A stretch of 64,000 bases of DNA from JACMJL01 sp963791805. GTDB lineage: Bacteria; Bacillota; Clostridia; Clostridiales; Clostridiaceae. The stretch lies in NCBI GenBank assembly GCA_963791805.1, contig CAWBTU010000004.1:310001-374000 (forward strand). The letters run 5' to 3'. Both the position numbers and the translations under genes were made by a program. Within the stretch, counting starts at the first letter, position 1, and each line of letters opens with the position of its first letter. The notes under the pieces are model-generated. The model did no database searches. It was not told where the DNA came from and worked only from the letters and a program-made list of their open reading frames with translations. Positions 8,188-16,439 of this stretch are shown here, in pieces.

Positions 8188-8652
8188 ATGGAACTAAATA
8201 TTAGTGGTTTGGATGAATTGGATTATCAAATATTAGAAATTTTGATTAAGGATTCTAGAACTCCTTATCTAGAAATTGCTAGACAATGCCATGTAAGTGG
8301 TGGAACCATCCATGTAAGAATGAATAAAATGCAGGAGCTTGGCTTAATTAAAGGCACTAAGCTTATTATAGATACAAGTAAATTAGGTTATGATGTTTGC
8401 TGTTTCGTTGGGATTTATCTTGATAAAGCATCTTCTTATCATGAGGTTTTAGCTCAATTGGAAGAAATTAAAGAAATAGTTGAACTTCATTACACTACAG
8501 GAGCTTATTCTATTTTCATAAAAGTTATTTGTAAAAGCATAAGTCATCTTCAAGATTTACTTATGAATAGACTTCAAATTATTGATGGAGTTCAAAGCAC
8601 AGATACTTTTATAACCTTATCTCAACCTATTGATAGAAATATATCTCTTTAG
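8188..8652 (+). CDS. asnC: Lrp/AsnC family transcriptional regulator, AsnC-like
   Basis: A 154-residue DNA-binding regulator with an N-terminal winged helix-turn-helix (LDYQILEILIKDSRTPYLEIA, then the recognition region SGGTIHVRMNKM) and a C-terminal RAM ligand-binding domain (YTTGAYSIFIKVICKS). Similarity to enterobacterial AsnC runs the whole length: GTIHVR, LGYDVCCFVGI, YTTGAYSIFIKV and QSTDT all match what I recall of E. coli AsnC. The ligand is therefore probably asparagine and the target the divergent asparagine synthetase-like gene. ATG at 8188 follows AGGAG by eight bases; an open frame extends upstream to 8152 without a ribosome-binding site. Confidence 0.88.
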   Translation: MELNISGLDELDYQILEILIKDSRTPYLEIARQCHVSGGTIHVRMNKMQELGLIKGTKLIIDTSKLGYDVCCFVGIYLDKASSYHEVLAQLEEIKEIVELHYTTGAYSIFIKVICKSISHLQDLLMNRLQIIDGVQSTDTFITLSQPIDRNISL

Positions 8653-8673
8653 TTTAATAAGTATTATAATAAT

Positions 8674-8702
8674 TTGTATTTATAAATTATTTGTGTTAAA
8701 AT
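8674..8702 (+). promoter_or_regulatory. Promoter of the pan operon leader
   Basis: TTGTAT (8674-8679), 17 bp, TAAAAT (8697-8702). Transcription would begin within a few bases of the first pan hairpin. Confidence 0.55.
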
Positions 8703-8705
8703 ATA

Positions 8706-8790
8706 GGCGGGTAGTATCCGAAAGGAACTGCACCTAAGTGTTTTTTATTTGTTAATACATTCTGCTCATATCAATTTTTGAATGAGACAG
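8706..8790 (+). ncRNA. Tandem pan RNA motif in the pantothenate operon leader
   Basis: Two consecutive hairpins share one architecture. Hairpin 1 (8707-8734): apical TCC-GGA closed by GAAA, bulged A8716, five pairs GTAGT/ACTGC, bulged A8732, then a lower stem. Hairpin 2 (8762-8790): apical TCA-TGA, bulged A8770, five pairs CTCAT/ATGAG, bulged A8787, lower stem CTG/CAG. Two bulged adenosines at fixed positions is the known signature of the pan motif, which precedes panB, panC or panD genes in Firmicutes. The stems differ in sequence between the two hairpins while the layout is kept. A terminator follows, so control by transcription attenuation is likely. Confidence 0.88.
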
Positions 8791-8806
8791 CTATTTAGGG
8801 AGTGAG

Positions 8807-8832
8807 ACCTCGGCATAGCTTGAGGTTTTTTT
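8807..8832 (+). terminator. Leader terminator of the pan operon
   Basis: ACCTCGG (8807-8813) pairs with TTGAGGT (8820-8826), including two G-T pairs, followed by T7. It lies between the pan RNA and panG. AGCTAT just before it (8789-8794) can instead pair with ATAGCT (8815-8820) in the terminator loop and 3' arm, a possible antiterminator. Confidence 0.75.
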
Positions 8833-8874
8833 ATTTTTTTAATTGTTATTTATTTAACATTTGGTGGTGATACT

Positions 8875-9729
8875 ATGAATTATAAAGTAGGTTTTATTGG
8901 AGCTGGCAAAGTTGGAGTAACTCTTGGTAAATACTTTTCCATCCACGGGCTAGATGTTTGTGGCTACTATAGCAAGAGCGAACTTTCTTCTAAAGAAGCT
9001 GCAGAGTTCACAACTTCAAAAAGCTTTAAAAACATGAAACAACTAGTTGATACTTGTAACTTACTATTTATTACCACTCCCGACGATACCATAGAAAATG
9101 TATGGTTTGATCTTCAAAAATTCGATTTAAAGAGCAAAATTATCTGCCACACTAGTGGTTCTTTTTCCTCTTCAATTTTTTCAAACATTGACACTTCAGG
9201 CGCATTTGGATATTCTATTCACCCACTCTACCCATTTTCAGATAAATTTAACACTTACAAAAATCTAGACAAAGCTTATTTTTCTATTGAAGGAAGCTTG
9301 GAATTTTTTGATGAAATGAAAGCTTTACTTGAAGCTTTGGGTAACAAGGTTATTTGTCTACGTGCATCTGAGAAACCACTTTATCATCTTTCTAATGTAA
9401 CAGTTTCTAACCTAGTTTTATCAATTTTAAATATTGGTACTGGATACTTAGAGCAATGTAATGTAACAAAGCAAGATGCCTTAAACGCATTACTGCCTTT
9501 AATTGAAGCTAATCTAACGAATATTAAGACTAAAGGCTTTGAAGCTGCATTAACCGGACCAATAGAGAGAGGAGATATTAAGACTATACAAAAGCATCTC
9601 CATGTTATGCCTACAGAGGATGTAATCCTATACAAAAGGTTATCTCTGAATTTAGTAAAACTAGCTGAAGAAAAAAACAAAGAAAGAGAACTAAAGTATG
9701 CAAAATTAAAAATTGAATTAGGAGGTTAA
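8875..9729 (+). CDS. panG: Ketopantoate reductase, PanG type (Rossmann-like/DUF2520)
   Basis: A 284-residue NADPH-dependent enzyme predicted to reduce 2-dehydropantoate to pantoate. The N-terminal Rossmann fold shows GFIGAGKVGVTLGKYF at residue 6. The middle carries HTSGSF and GYSIHPLYPF, and the C-terminal DUF2520 domain includes LYHLSNVTVSN, ALTGPIERGD and HL. PanG is the alternative to PanE first shown in Francisella, and its position directly before panB-panC-panD, which otherwise lack a reductase here, fits that role exactly. Start ATG at 8875 follows GGTGG. It is the first gene behind the pan RNA leader, with panB three bases downstream. Confidence 0.87.
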   Translation: MNYKVGFIGAGKVGVTLGKYFSIHGLDVCGYYSKSELSSKEAAEFTTSKSFKNMKQLVDTCNLLFITTPDDTIENVWFDLQKFDLKSKIICHTSGSFSSSIFSNIDTSGAFGYSIHPLYPFSDKFNTYKNLDKAYFSIEGSLEFFDEMKALLEALGNKVICLRASEKPLYHLSNVTVSNLVLSILNIGTGYLEQCNVTKQDALNALLPLIEANLTNIKTKGFEAALTGPIERGDIKTIQKHLHVMPTEDVILYKRLSLNLVKLAEEKNKERELKYAKLKIELGG

Positions 9730-9732
9730 GTT

Positions 9733-10560
9733 ATGAAAAACAGTATTTCAACTTTTTTATCCGCAAAAAATGATGGTTCAAAATTAACTATGCTAACAGC
9801 TTATGATTATTCAATGGCCAAGCTAATTGATAAGTCTGGAATTAATGGTATTTTAGTAGGTGACTCCTTAGGTATGGTTTGTCTTGGCTACAAAGACACA
9901 TTAAGTGTTACTATGGAGGATATGATTCATCACACAAAAGCTGTAACTAGAGGCACTGAAAACGCTCTAGTGGTTGGTGATATGCCTTTTATGTCCTATC
10001 ACACTTCAGTTTATGATGCTGTAAAAAATGCTGGTAGATTGATCCAAGAAGCAGGTGCTGAAGCTATAAAGCTAGAAGGTGGAGCTTCTGTTTGTGAGCA
10101 GGTTGAAGCTATTGTAAAGGCTCAAATACCTGTTATGGGCCATATTGGCTTAACGCCTCAATCGGTAAACATGTTCGGTGGCTTTAAGGTTCAAGGTAAA
10201 GGTGAAGAAGCTGCAAAAAAAATTATTGATGATGCTAAAAGACTTGAGGCTGCTGGAGCGTTTTCTATCGTTCTAGAAGGAATTCCTTATAAATTAGCAG
10301 AAATAATTACACAATCTGTCTCTATTCCAACAATAGGTATTGGTGCTGGTCCACATTGTGATGGACAAATATTAGTTTACCAAGACATGCTAAATATGTT
10401 TTCAGATTTTAAACCAAAATTTGTTAAATCTTATGCAAATGTTGGAGATTTAATGACAAGCGCATTTAAAGCTTATATAGACGAAGTACAAAATAGTATG
10501 TTCCCAGCAAAAGAACACTGCTTTGAAATAGCAGATGAGGTACTGAGTAAGTTATATTAG
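9733..10560 (+). CDS. panB: 3-methyl-2-oxobutanoate hydroxymethyltransferase
   Basis: The first committed step of pantothenate synthesis: transfers a hydroxymethyl group from 5,10-methylenetetrahydrofolate to 2-oxoisovalerate, giving ketopantoate. This 275-residue protein is full length for the family. Landmarks are LTAYDYSMAKLID, GILVGDSLGMV (metal-binding Asp), VVGDMPFMSY, AIKLEGG, VMGHIGLTPQSVN and the catalytic Glu region IVLEGIP, then IGIGAGPHCDGQILV. ATG at 9733 follows AGGAGG. It sits between panG and panC with short gaps, in one operon. Confidence 0.97.
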   Translation: MKNSISTFLSAKNDGSKLTMLTAYDYSMAKLIDKSGINGILVGDSLGMVCLGYKDTLSVTMEDMIHHTKAVTRGTENALVVGDMPFMSYHTSVYDAVKNAGRLIQEAGAEAIKLEGGASVCEQVEAIVKAQIPVMGHIGLTPQSVNMFGGFKVQGKGEEAAKKIIDDAKRLEAAGAFSIVLEGIPYKLAEIITQSVSIPTIGIGAGPHCDGQILVYQDMLNMFSDFKPKFVKSYANVGDLMTSAFKAYIDEVQNSMFPAKEHCFEIADEVLSKLY

Positions 10561-10575
10561 AAAGGAAGTAACCTA

Positions 10576-11424
10576 ATGAATACAGTACACACAATTATCG
10601 AGGTTAGAGAACAAATCAAGCAATGGAAAAAAGAAGGTTTAACTATTGGATTTGTTCCTACTATGGGTTTTTTACACCAAGGTCATGAAAGTCTAATTAG
10701 ACAAGCTGCAAAAGAAAATGATAGAGTAGTAGTTAGTATTTTTATAAATCCTACTCAATTTGGTCCAAGTGAAGATTTTGCTGCATATCCAAGAAATTTA
10801 GAAAAGGATCAGGCTCTTTGTGAAAAAGCTGGTGCATTTTTAGTTTTTAATCCATTAGCTTCAGAAATTTATTTTGAAAATGCCTCTACTTCAGTTAATG
10901 TAACCGATTTATCTGAAGGTTTATGTGGAGCTAAACGTCCAGTACATTTTGGAGGAGTTTGTTTAGTAGTATCTAAGCTTTTTAATATAATTACTCCAGA
11001 CAAAGCATATTTCGGGGAAAAAGATGCTCAGCAGTTAGCTGTCATAAAAAGAATGGTTAGAGATTTAAATTATGATATTGAAATAGTTGGTTGTCCTATT
11101 ATTAGAGAAACTGATGGACTCGCAATGAGTTCAAGAAATACTTATCTTTCCTCAGAGGAAAGAAAAGCAGCTTTAGTTTTAAGTAAAAGTCTAAATCTTG
11201 CAAAAGAAGCTCTTATTAAGGGAGAAAAATCCCAAAAAAATTTATTTGGAATTATTAAAAATATTATCGAAGCCGAGCCTTTAGCAAGAATAGATTATAT
11301 TGAAATTATAGATAGTGAAACACTAAAACCAATTGAAGAACTAACTTCAAATATTCTTTTAGCTCTTGCTGTATACATTGGTAAAACAAGGCTAATAGAC
11401 AATTTTACTTGGGAGGTAAAATAA
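10576..11424 (+). CDS. panC: Pantothenate synthetase (pantoate--beta-alanine ligase)
   Basis: Condenses pantoate with beta-alanine using ATP via a pantoyl-adenylate. The protein has 282 residues, the usual size. Signature regions are the nucleotide-binding FVPTMGFLHQGHESLI (HxGH-like HQGH), SIFINPTQFGPSEDF, FGGVCLVVSKLFNI, YFGEKDAQQLAVIKRM and the KMSKS-equivalent LAMSSRNTYLS. ATG at 10576 follows AAAGGAAG. Its stop overlaps the panD start by one base, indicating coupled translation. Confidence 0.97.
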   Translation: MNTVHTIIEVREQIKQWKKEGLTIGFVPTMGFLHQGHESLIRQAAKENDRVVVSIFINPTQFGPSEDFAAYPRNLEKDQALCEKAGAFLVFNPLASEIYFENASTSVNVTDLSEGLCGAKRPVHFGGVCLVVSKLFNIITPDKAYFGEKDAQQLAVIKRMVRDLNYDIEIVGCPIIRETDGLAMSSRNTYLSSEERKAALVLSKSLNLAKEALIKGEKSQKNLFGIIKNIIEAEPLARIDYIEIIDSETLKPIEELTSNILLALAVYIGKTRLIDNFTWEVK

Positions 11425-11807
11425 TGCAATTAAATATGTTAAAATCTAAAATTCATCGAGCAGTAATTACGGAGGCAAAACTTAACTACGTAGGAAGTAT
11501 TACCATTGATCAAGATCTTATGGACGCAGCTAATATAATAGAATGTGAAAAAATTCAGGTAGTAGATATAAATAATGGTAGCAGACTTGAAACATATGTT
11601 ATTCCAGGAGAAAGAGGCAGCAAAATTATATGTTTAAATGGCGCTGCAGCAAGATATGTTCAACCAGGAGATAAAATAATACTTATGACTTACTGCCAAA
11701 TGGATAAAGATGAAGCAAAAACCCACAAACCAGTTGTAGTTTTTGTTGATGATGACAATACAGTAATTGAAATAACAGACTATGAGAAACATGGTGAAAT
11801 AAAATAA
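11424..11807 (+). CDS. panD: Aspartate 1-decarboxylase (proenzyme)
   Basis: Makes beta-alanine from aspartate, the co-substrate of PanC. The start at 11424 gives the canonical 127 residues and puts the self-cleavage site Gly24-Ser25 (YVGSITID) at exactly the standard position, so Ser25 becomes the pyruvoyl cofactor. Other family segments are RAVITEAKLNYVGS, RLETYVI, GERGSK, LNGAAARYVQPGDKIIL and the C-terminal KPVVVFVD. GGAGG lies nine bases upstream within panC. It is the last gene of the panGBCD operon; no convincing terminator was seen after it. Confidence 0.97.
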   Translation: MQLNMLKSKIHRAVITEAKLNYVGSITIDQDLMDAANIIECEKIQVVDINNGSRLETYVIPGERGSKIICLNGAAARYVQPGDKIILMTYCQMDKDEAKTHKPVVVFVDDDNTVIEITDYEKHGEIK

Positions 11808-11882
11808 ATAATTTTTAAGAAAATGCTAATACTAGTATTGTGAAAACTAATATTATGAAAATAATAAAAGGAGATGTATTTT

Positions 11883-12092
11883 ATGCGTGTCTTAGATACA
11901 GTAGCACTAGCATTAGTAGTAGTTGGCGCAGTTAATTGGGGCTTAATTGGTTTCTTCCGGTATGACCTAGTATCAGCTATATTCGGAGTTAACACAGTCC
12001 TTACAAGAATTATTTTTGCCGCAGTTGGTATTTGTGGCTTGTACGCAATTTCATTCTTTGGACGCGATAGAGAAGTAACAAGAGACAGATAA
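11883..12092 (+). CDS. DUF378 family small membrane protein
   Basis: A 69-residue protein of the DUF378 (YuzA-like) family with two membrane segments. The family core VVGAVNWGLIGFF and the second segment TRIIFAAVGICGLYAI are both present, and the C-terminus is charged. Function is not known for the family. An ATG at 11874 is in frame, but ATG at 11883 lies nine bases after AAGGAG and is preferred. It lies 75 bp after panD and has a strong terminator, so it may be its own unit or the tail of the pan operon. Confidence 0.85.
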   Translation: MRVLDTVALALVVVGAVNWGLIGFFRYDLVSAIFGVNTVLTRIIFAAVGICGLYAISFFGRDREVTRDR

Positions 12093-12103
12093 TTTAATAA
12101 CAC

Positions 12104-12139
12104 AAAAAAGTTCTCAAATTAATTTTGAGAACTTTTTTT
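12104..12139 (+). terminator. Bidirectional intrinsic terminator
   Basis: A 15-bp stem of AAAAAAGTTCTCAAA type with a TTAA loop, then T7 on the + strand and a matching T run on the minus strand. It ends the DUF378 gene and could also serve the convergent radical SAM gene. Confidence 0.9.
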
Positions 12140-12169
12140 ATAACATATGGTTTTTGCCAATTTCTTTTA

Positions 12170-13762
12170 TCAGTTTATAAATTCCATTACAAATTCACCC
12201 TCTACTACATTCCCTGTTTCTTCATAATGGATAATATCAATAGTAAATTTCTCTACATGTATATCTTTTGTACTCTTAATATACTCTTTTGGTAGAAAAT
12301 CAGGCATCCATTTCTTTTTGTTAAATTTTAAAAATTCATATTTAATTATTTGTTTTAAAATATTTGAATCTTCATGAAGTATTTCTTCATTGAACTCGAT
12401 GAAAACTTTATAATAATCAGTTCCAGATATATTTCTTGCAATATATCCCTTCTTATAGAAAAATTCACCTAAAGCATCATAAAAATCAAATGGAGTTTGA
12501 AATTTCTTTACAAAATACTTTAATATTAAGGAAAATTTTTCTGAATTGTAATATTTATCAAACACTTCTTCAATTCTTTTTAGTCTAATTATTTCTTCAT
12601 AGGTTATATCATTACTTCTCAAAATTTCATAGGGTGGGAAAGGCGAATATACCATGCCCCATTTTTTAGCTTCATCTCTCATTAATGAACCCTTTAACAG
12701 CTTTAAGAAACCAAGCTGTAAATTTTCTGGTTCCATTACATAAACCTGATTAAAGGATTTTTTAAAAGAAGTAAAGTCCTCCTCAGGAAGTCCCACAATC
12801 AAATCTAAATGTTGATGTATGTTTTTTATTTCTTCTAGCTCTAATATCTTAACTTTTAAATCTTCAAAATTCACTTTTCTATCTATATTCTTTAATACCT
12901 TATCATTAGTTGTTTGTACACCAACTTCAAACTGGAATCTTCCCTTTGGCGCATTTTTTAATAGCTTTATTTGATCTTTACTAAGTATATCCGCAGATAT
13001 TTCAAAGTGAAAAATGGTTTCCGTATCGCAATTTATTAAATAGGACCAAATACTAGATGCAAATTTCTCATTGCAATTAAAAGTTCTATCCACAAATTTT
13101 ACAAGTTTCACCTTTTTATCCACAAAAAATTTCAATTCTTTGTGAACTCTTTCTATATCTAAAAATCTAACTCCATGTGTTGTAGATGATAAACAGTATT
13201 TGCATGAAAATGGGCATCCTCTTGAAGCTTCATAATAAACAATTTTATTTTCTAAATCATCTTTTTCCTCATATGGAAAAACTACCTTATTTATATCCAT
13301 TAATTCTCTTTTGCCATTATATTTAACTTGTTGTTCAGTTTTGTAATACACACCTTTAATATCTTCAATATTTACGTTTCCTAGCTTGAAATCAATAAAA
13401 TCCTTATAGACTTCTTCGCCTTCTCCTTCTATAACATAATCTCCAGGATTACATTCTAAAAAGCTTTTGCTATCGTAAGAGACTTCTGGCCCACCATATA
13501 CAATTTCAATCTCACAATTAATTTTTTTAATAAGATTGGCTAATTTTATAATAAATTCTATGTTCCATATATAGCATGAAAAAGCTATTATCTGAGGCTT
13601 TTCCATTATTATCTCTTCAAGTATTCTCTCTACTCTATCATTAATTGAAAATTCTCGAATAGCACATTCATAATCCATATCTTTAGTAAATGCTTTCAAA
13701 TATCTAACTGCAAGATTGCTATGAATAAATTTTGAATTTACTCCTACAAGTAATACCTTCAT
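12170..13762 (-). CDS. B12-binding radical SAM protein with DUF4080 domain
   Basis: A 530-residue enzyme with an N-terminal cobalamin-binding Rossmann domain (MKVLLVGVNSKFIHSNLA, then IIAFSCYIWN and IVYGGPEVSYDS), a radical SAM core with the 4Fe-4S motif CPFSCKYC at about residue 183, and a C-terminal DUF4080 region. The class includes methyltransferases and other B12-dependent radical enzymes, but the substrate of the DUF4080 group is not established. ATG at 13762 follows AGAGGAAG, three bases after the stop of the methyltransferase-like gene, so the two are cotranscribed. Confidence 0.85.
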   Translation of the reverse strand: MKVLLVGVNSKFIHSNLAVRYLKAFTKDMDYECAIREFSINDRVERILEEIIMEKPQIIAFSCYIWNIEFIIKLANLIKKINCEIEIVYGGPEVSYDSKSFLECNPGDYVIEGEGEEVYKDFIDFKLGNVNIEDIKGVYYKTEQQVKYNGKRELMDINKVVFPYEEKDDLENKIVYYEASRGCPFSCKYCLSSTTHGVRFLDIERVHKELKFFVDKKVKLVKFVDRTFNCNEKFASSIWSYLINCDTETIFHFEISADILSKDQIKLLKNAPKGRFQFEVGVQTTNDKVLKNIDRKVNFEDLKVKILELEEIKNIHQHLDLIVGLPEEDFTSFKKSFNQVYVMEPENLQLGFLKLLKGSLMRDEAKKWGMVYSPFPPYEILRSNDITYEEIIRLKRIEEVFDKYYNSEKFSLILKYFVKKFQTPFDFYDALGEFFYKKGYIARNISGTDYYKVFIEFNEEILHEDSNILKQIIKYEFLKFNKKKWMPDFLPKEYIKSTKDIHVEKFTIDIIHYEETGNVVEGEFVMEFIN

Positions 13763-13765
13763 TTT

Positions 13766-14272
13766 TTAACTTCCTCTCTTTTTTCCCTTAATACAGTATA
13801 TATTATCTGAGCATTTATAATCAATTATTTCAAAATCTTTTTCTAATATCTTTATTGTGCTAAGAAATGACGAATCTTTTGCAATATTTAAATCTTTAAT
13901 TTTTATGTTTTTAAATTGCTTTCCAGGTAAAATAATTTTAAGTGTTCCGTTAAATATTTTACCATAATGTTTGTCCACATCCCATATATAAAGTATACCT
14001 TCTGATTTAATATTTTTAGCTATATCTCTCAGTATCCTTTTTCTATTGAATTTTAACCATATATCACTTAAAGAAAAAAATACTACACAACTATCATAAA
14101 AGTTATTTTCGATTTTTTTCTTATCCTCTCTCCCTGAAAGGTAATCTACACTAACTTCATCATAGCCATTTTTAAATAAACTATATGTAATACCATAATT
14201 GCTAAATCCAATATCAAGTACATTACCTCTTAGATTTTCATGTTCCAAATTTATTAATATAATTTTACTCAT
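13766..14272 (-). CDS. Degenerate class I methyltransferase-like protein
   Basis: A 168-residue protein with a weak SAM-methyltransferase pattern: strand-loop GNVLDIGFSNYGITYSLF in place of motif I (the usual GxGxG is GFSNYG), an acidic residue after the second strand (VSVDYLSG), and CVVFFSLSDIWLKFNRKRILRDI resembling motif IV and helix D. Loss of the glycine-rich loop suggests altered or lost SAM binding. Its position directly upstream of the B12 radical SAM gene suggests a shared pathway. The exact family is not recognised. Confidence 0.65.
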   Translation of the reverse strand: MSKIILINLEHENLRGNVLDIGFSNYGITYSLFKNGYDEVSVDYLSGREDKKKIENNFYDSCVVFFSLSDIWLKFNRKRILRDIAKNIKSEGILYIWDVDKHYGKIFNGTLKIILPGKQFKNIKIKDLNIAKDSSFLSTIKILEKDFEIIDYKCSDNIYCIKGKKRGS

Positions 14273-14303
14273 TTATGCTCACTCCTCTTCTATAGAATTC
14301 TTC

Positions 14304-14343
14304 ACAAAAAAAATAATTCCTCCATATTTTGGAAGAATTATTT
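14304..14343 (-). terminator. Intrinsic terminator after the phospholipase-like gene
   Basis: AAATAATTC-TCC (14311-14323) pairs with GGA-GAATTATTT (14331-14343) with one mismatch, followed on the minus strand by eight T. It overlaps the end of the gene at 14338. Confidence 0.8.
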
Positions 14344-15039
14344 GTTAATTTCCTTATAGAATTTTATCATTAATCCAGCTGTAGTTTGCTCCGCTAAATT
14401 TATAATCTCTTCAGCAATTTTTACATATCTTTCTTCTTTTAATCCTACTTCTATATACTTGTTTTCTGTAATAACCGCTGCTGCTGAGTTGTTTCTAATA
14501 TATTCCTCTAAGTCAATATAGTTTAAGATTCCACCCTTTTGATTGAAGGAGTAGTCCGACATAATTTTACTTATAATCCAAATTTCAAATTCCCTATGCT
14601 TCTTTAATAGGCTATTACTAGCATGATGGGGAACTGTAGCATCTTGTACAAGATGACAAGCAGCACCAAAGTAGTAAATAGCGTTTCTGGTATCTCCTGC
14701 AGTATTATACCCTAGTGCTTTATTGTAAAACTTTTTAAGCTCACTAAGAGAATCAGAAAAACCATACAGTCCCTTTTCATTTTGGGCATGAAAAAAATGG
14801 TTTCTGCTTCTAAAATCCTGATCTGCCCATGTAACTCCTTCATTTATCCATTTTATATGGGCTTTAAAAAATTCATATTCTTCTTTGTAGCCTTCATCTT
14901 TAAGTATCTCTATAGCTTGTAGATTAATATATTTGTGTACAATACAATGAGTCTTTATCATTTTCTTTTTGATTGGATTTACCGCAAACATAATACTCTC
15001 AATTGCTTTCCCATATGTACTTTCCATTGTCCCTCGCAT
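14338..15039 (-). CDS. Zinc-dependent phospholipase C-like protein without signal peptide
   Basis: A 233-residue, all-helical protein of the zinc-dependent phospholipase C family (same fold as alpha-toxin N-domain). Zinc-ligand patterns are visible: KTHCIVHKYIN, GVTWADQDFRSRNHFFHA, ACHLVQDATVPHHAS and KHREFE. Secreted members begin at a Trp created by signal cleavage; here there is no signal peptide and no such Trp, so this form is probably cytoplasmic or uses different ligands. ATG at 15039 is nine bases after AGAGG; a TTG at 15045 is less likely. It follows the propeller gene by 14 bp, so the two share a transcript. Confidence 0.78.
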   Translation of the reverse strand: MRGTMESTYGKAIESIMFAVNPIKKKMIKTHCIVHKYINLQAIEILKDEGYKEEYEFFKAHIKWINEGVTWADQDFRSRNHFFHAQNEKGLYGFSDSLSELKKFYNKALGYNTAGDTRNAIYYFGAACHLVQDATVPHHASNSLLKKHREFEIWIISKIMSDYSFNQKGGILNYIDLEEYIRNNSAAAVITENKYIEVGLKEERYVKIAEEIINLAEQTTAGLMIKFYKEINK

Positions 15040-15053
15040 AATCAATTACCTCT

Positions 15054-16349
15054 TCATTTTGTATTTTTATTCAGCAGAGTTTTAATAATATATAGTATCA
15101 CTAATAAGATTATTGCTATTAATATATAAAAAATTTTTCTATAATATTTATTTGGACTTCCCTCTATAACCTTACTTACTTGTATAATAAATCCTTGCTT
15201 GCTATCAAGAATAATTAGTGAACTTTTTCCAAATTTAATACTACTTATATCACTTTTATTACTTAACTGAATTTTTTCAAATACCTTTCCCTCATTTCCT
15301 ACTTCAGAAATGTTTTTAGTTTTATTATCATAAAAATAGATAGAATCCTTTTCGCCTATATCTCCATTCTTATCAATTGCTAAAGCTCCTAAGGCATTTA
15401 AATATGTATGTTGGTATAGTGGTGCAGGCGGATTTACAGAAGGATGCTGATCAAGAATAAAATAATTTTTATTAAACCTAGGTGAGTTTACTGGATCTCC
15501 TCCGCTATAATCTGGCCATCCATACCATAGCCCTCTATCGATTCTAAAAATATAATCAAAATCAAATTTTATTGGTCTTAATCCCCTGTTTTCCATACCT
15601 CCAATTGAAGCATATAATTTACCTTTTGAATCAAAATCCATTCCTTTTACATTTCTAATACCCCATGCATAATTTTCTACATTTCCACTTTTGTAATTTA
15701 CTTTTATAATTGAAGCATTCCCTGGTACATGTCCTGGCACTATTTGCCCCGATAAATTTCTTGTCTTATATGGTATAAATGCTCCTGTATTTTCTTTACC
15801 AAAGGTTAATCCTTTTACACTAATATCAAAAGGCGTGATATCGTAGCTATATGTATTGGTTTTAAGCCATTTATTATCTGGTCCAACAACTCCTGAGTTT
15901 GTTGCAGCACCTATAGAAATATATAAATTTTCTCCATATACCCTTATAACACTATCTTTGTAATCCCCAAAGTTAGGTAAATCATCTCTGATGGTAACTA
16001 AACTCTTATCCTTTAAGTCAAAACTATATATTGAACAATTTGATGTAAAGAAAAGCTTATTATCGAAGAATTCTATTGAATTAATGTTTAGCTTTTCATC
16101 CTTTAATATTTCATAACTTTTACCTTTTTCATCAATTATTTGTATTCTGTCTTTATAAGCAATATAATAATTACCCATACAATCAACTGCCAAATCTCTT
16201 CCATTCATTATACCTTTGTATTTTATAGTGTAATTTATTTTGTCATCTTTCAAATTTATACTATATCGGTTCATGTAATTATTTTTAATAAATATTCCTC
16301 CAGCAAAAACAAAAATCGCAGCAATCACAATTATTATTACCCTTTTCAT
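15054..16349 (-). CDS. Membrane-anchored sugar/sorbosone dehydrogenase-like beta-propeller
   Basis: A 431-residue protein with a membrane segment at residues 3-20, an extracellular domain and a second membrane segment near the C-terminus (FYILIAIILLVILYII). The extracellular part resembles the PQQ-type glucose/sorbosone dehydrogenase propeller, with the diagnostic DRGLWYGWPDYSGGDPV and repeated blades such as LAVDCMGNYYIAYKD and MDFDSKGKLYASIGG. Whether it binds a cofactor or is only a binding propeller cannot be seen. ATG at 16349 follows GGAGGAA. It is the first gene of a two-gene unit with the phospholipase-like gene. Confidence 0.75.
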   Translation of the reverse strand: MKRVIIIVIAAIFVFAGGIFIKNNYMNRYSINLKDDKINYTIKYKGIMNGRDLAVDCMGNYYIAYKDRIQIIDEKGKSYEILKDEKLNINSIEFFDNKLFFTSNCSIYSFDLKDKSLVTIRDDLPNFGDYKDSVIRVYGENLYISIGAATNSGVVGPDNKWLKTNTYSYDITPFDISVKGLTFGKENTGAFIPYKTRNLSGQIVPGHVPGNASIIKVNYKSGNVENYAWGIRNVKGMDFDSKGKLYASIGGMENRGLRPIKFDFDYIFRIDRGLWYGWPDYSGGDPVNSPRFNKNYFILDQHPSVNPPAPLYQHTYLNALGALAIDKNGDIGEKDSIYFYDNKTKNISEVGNEGKVFEKIQLSNKSDISSIKFGKSSLIILDSKQGFIIQVSKVIEGSPNKYYRKIFYILIAIILLVILYIIKTLLNKNTK

Positions 16350-16439
16350 AAACTTAATTCCTCCAACAAAAATCCTTTTACTATATTTATTTATCTACTT
16401 TAAAGGATATTACAAGGAAATGAGTGAATATAATTGCAA

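Noticed and set aside
12170..16349. Biosynthetic cluster for a RiPP or other secondary metabolite
   Set aside because: A radical SAM enzyme and a methyltransferase-like gene are adjacent, but there is no precursor peptide, transporter or leader-binding domain nearby.
16140..16403. 87-residue + strand open frame opposite the propeller gene
   Set aside because: Antisense to the start of a well-supported gene and without a recognisable product.
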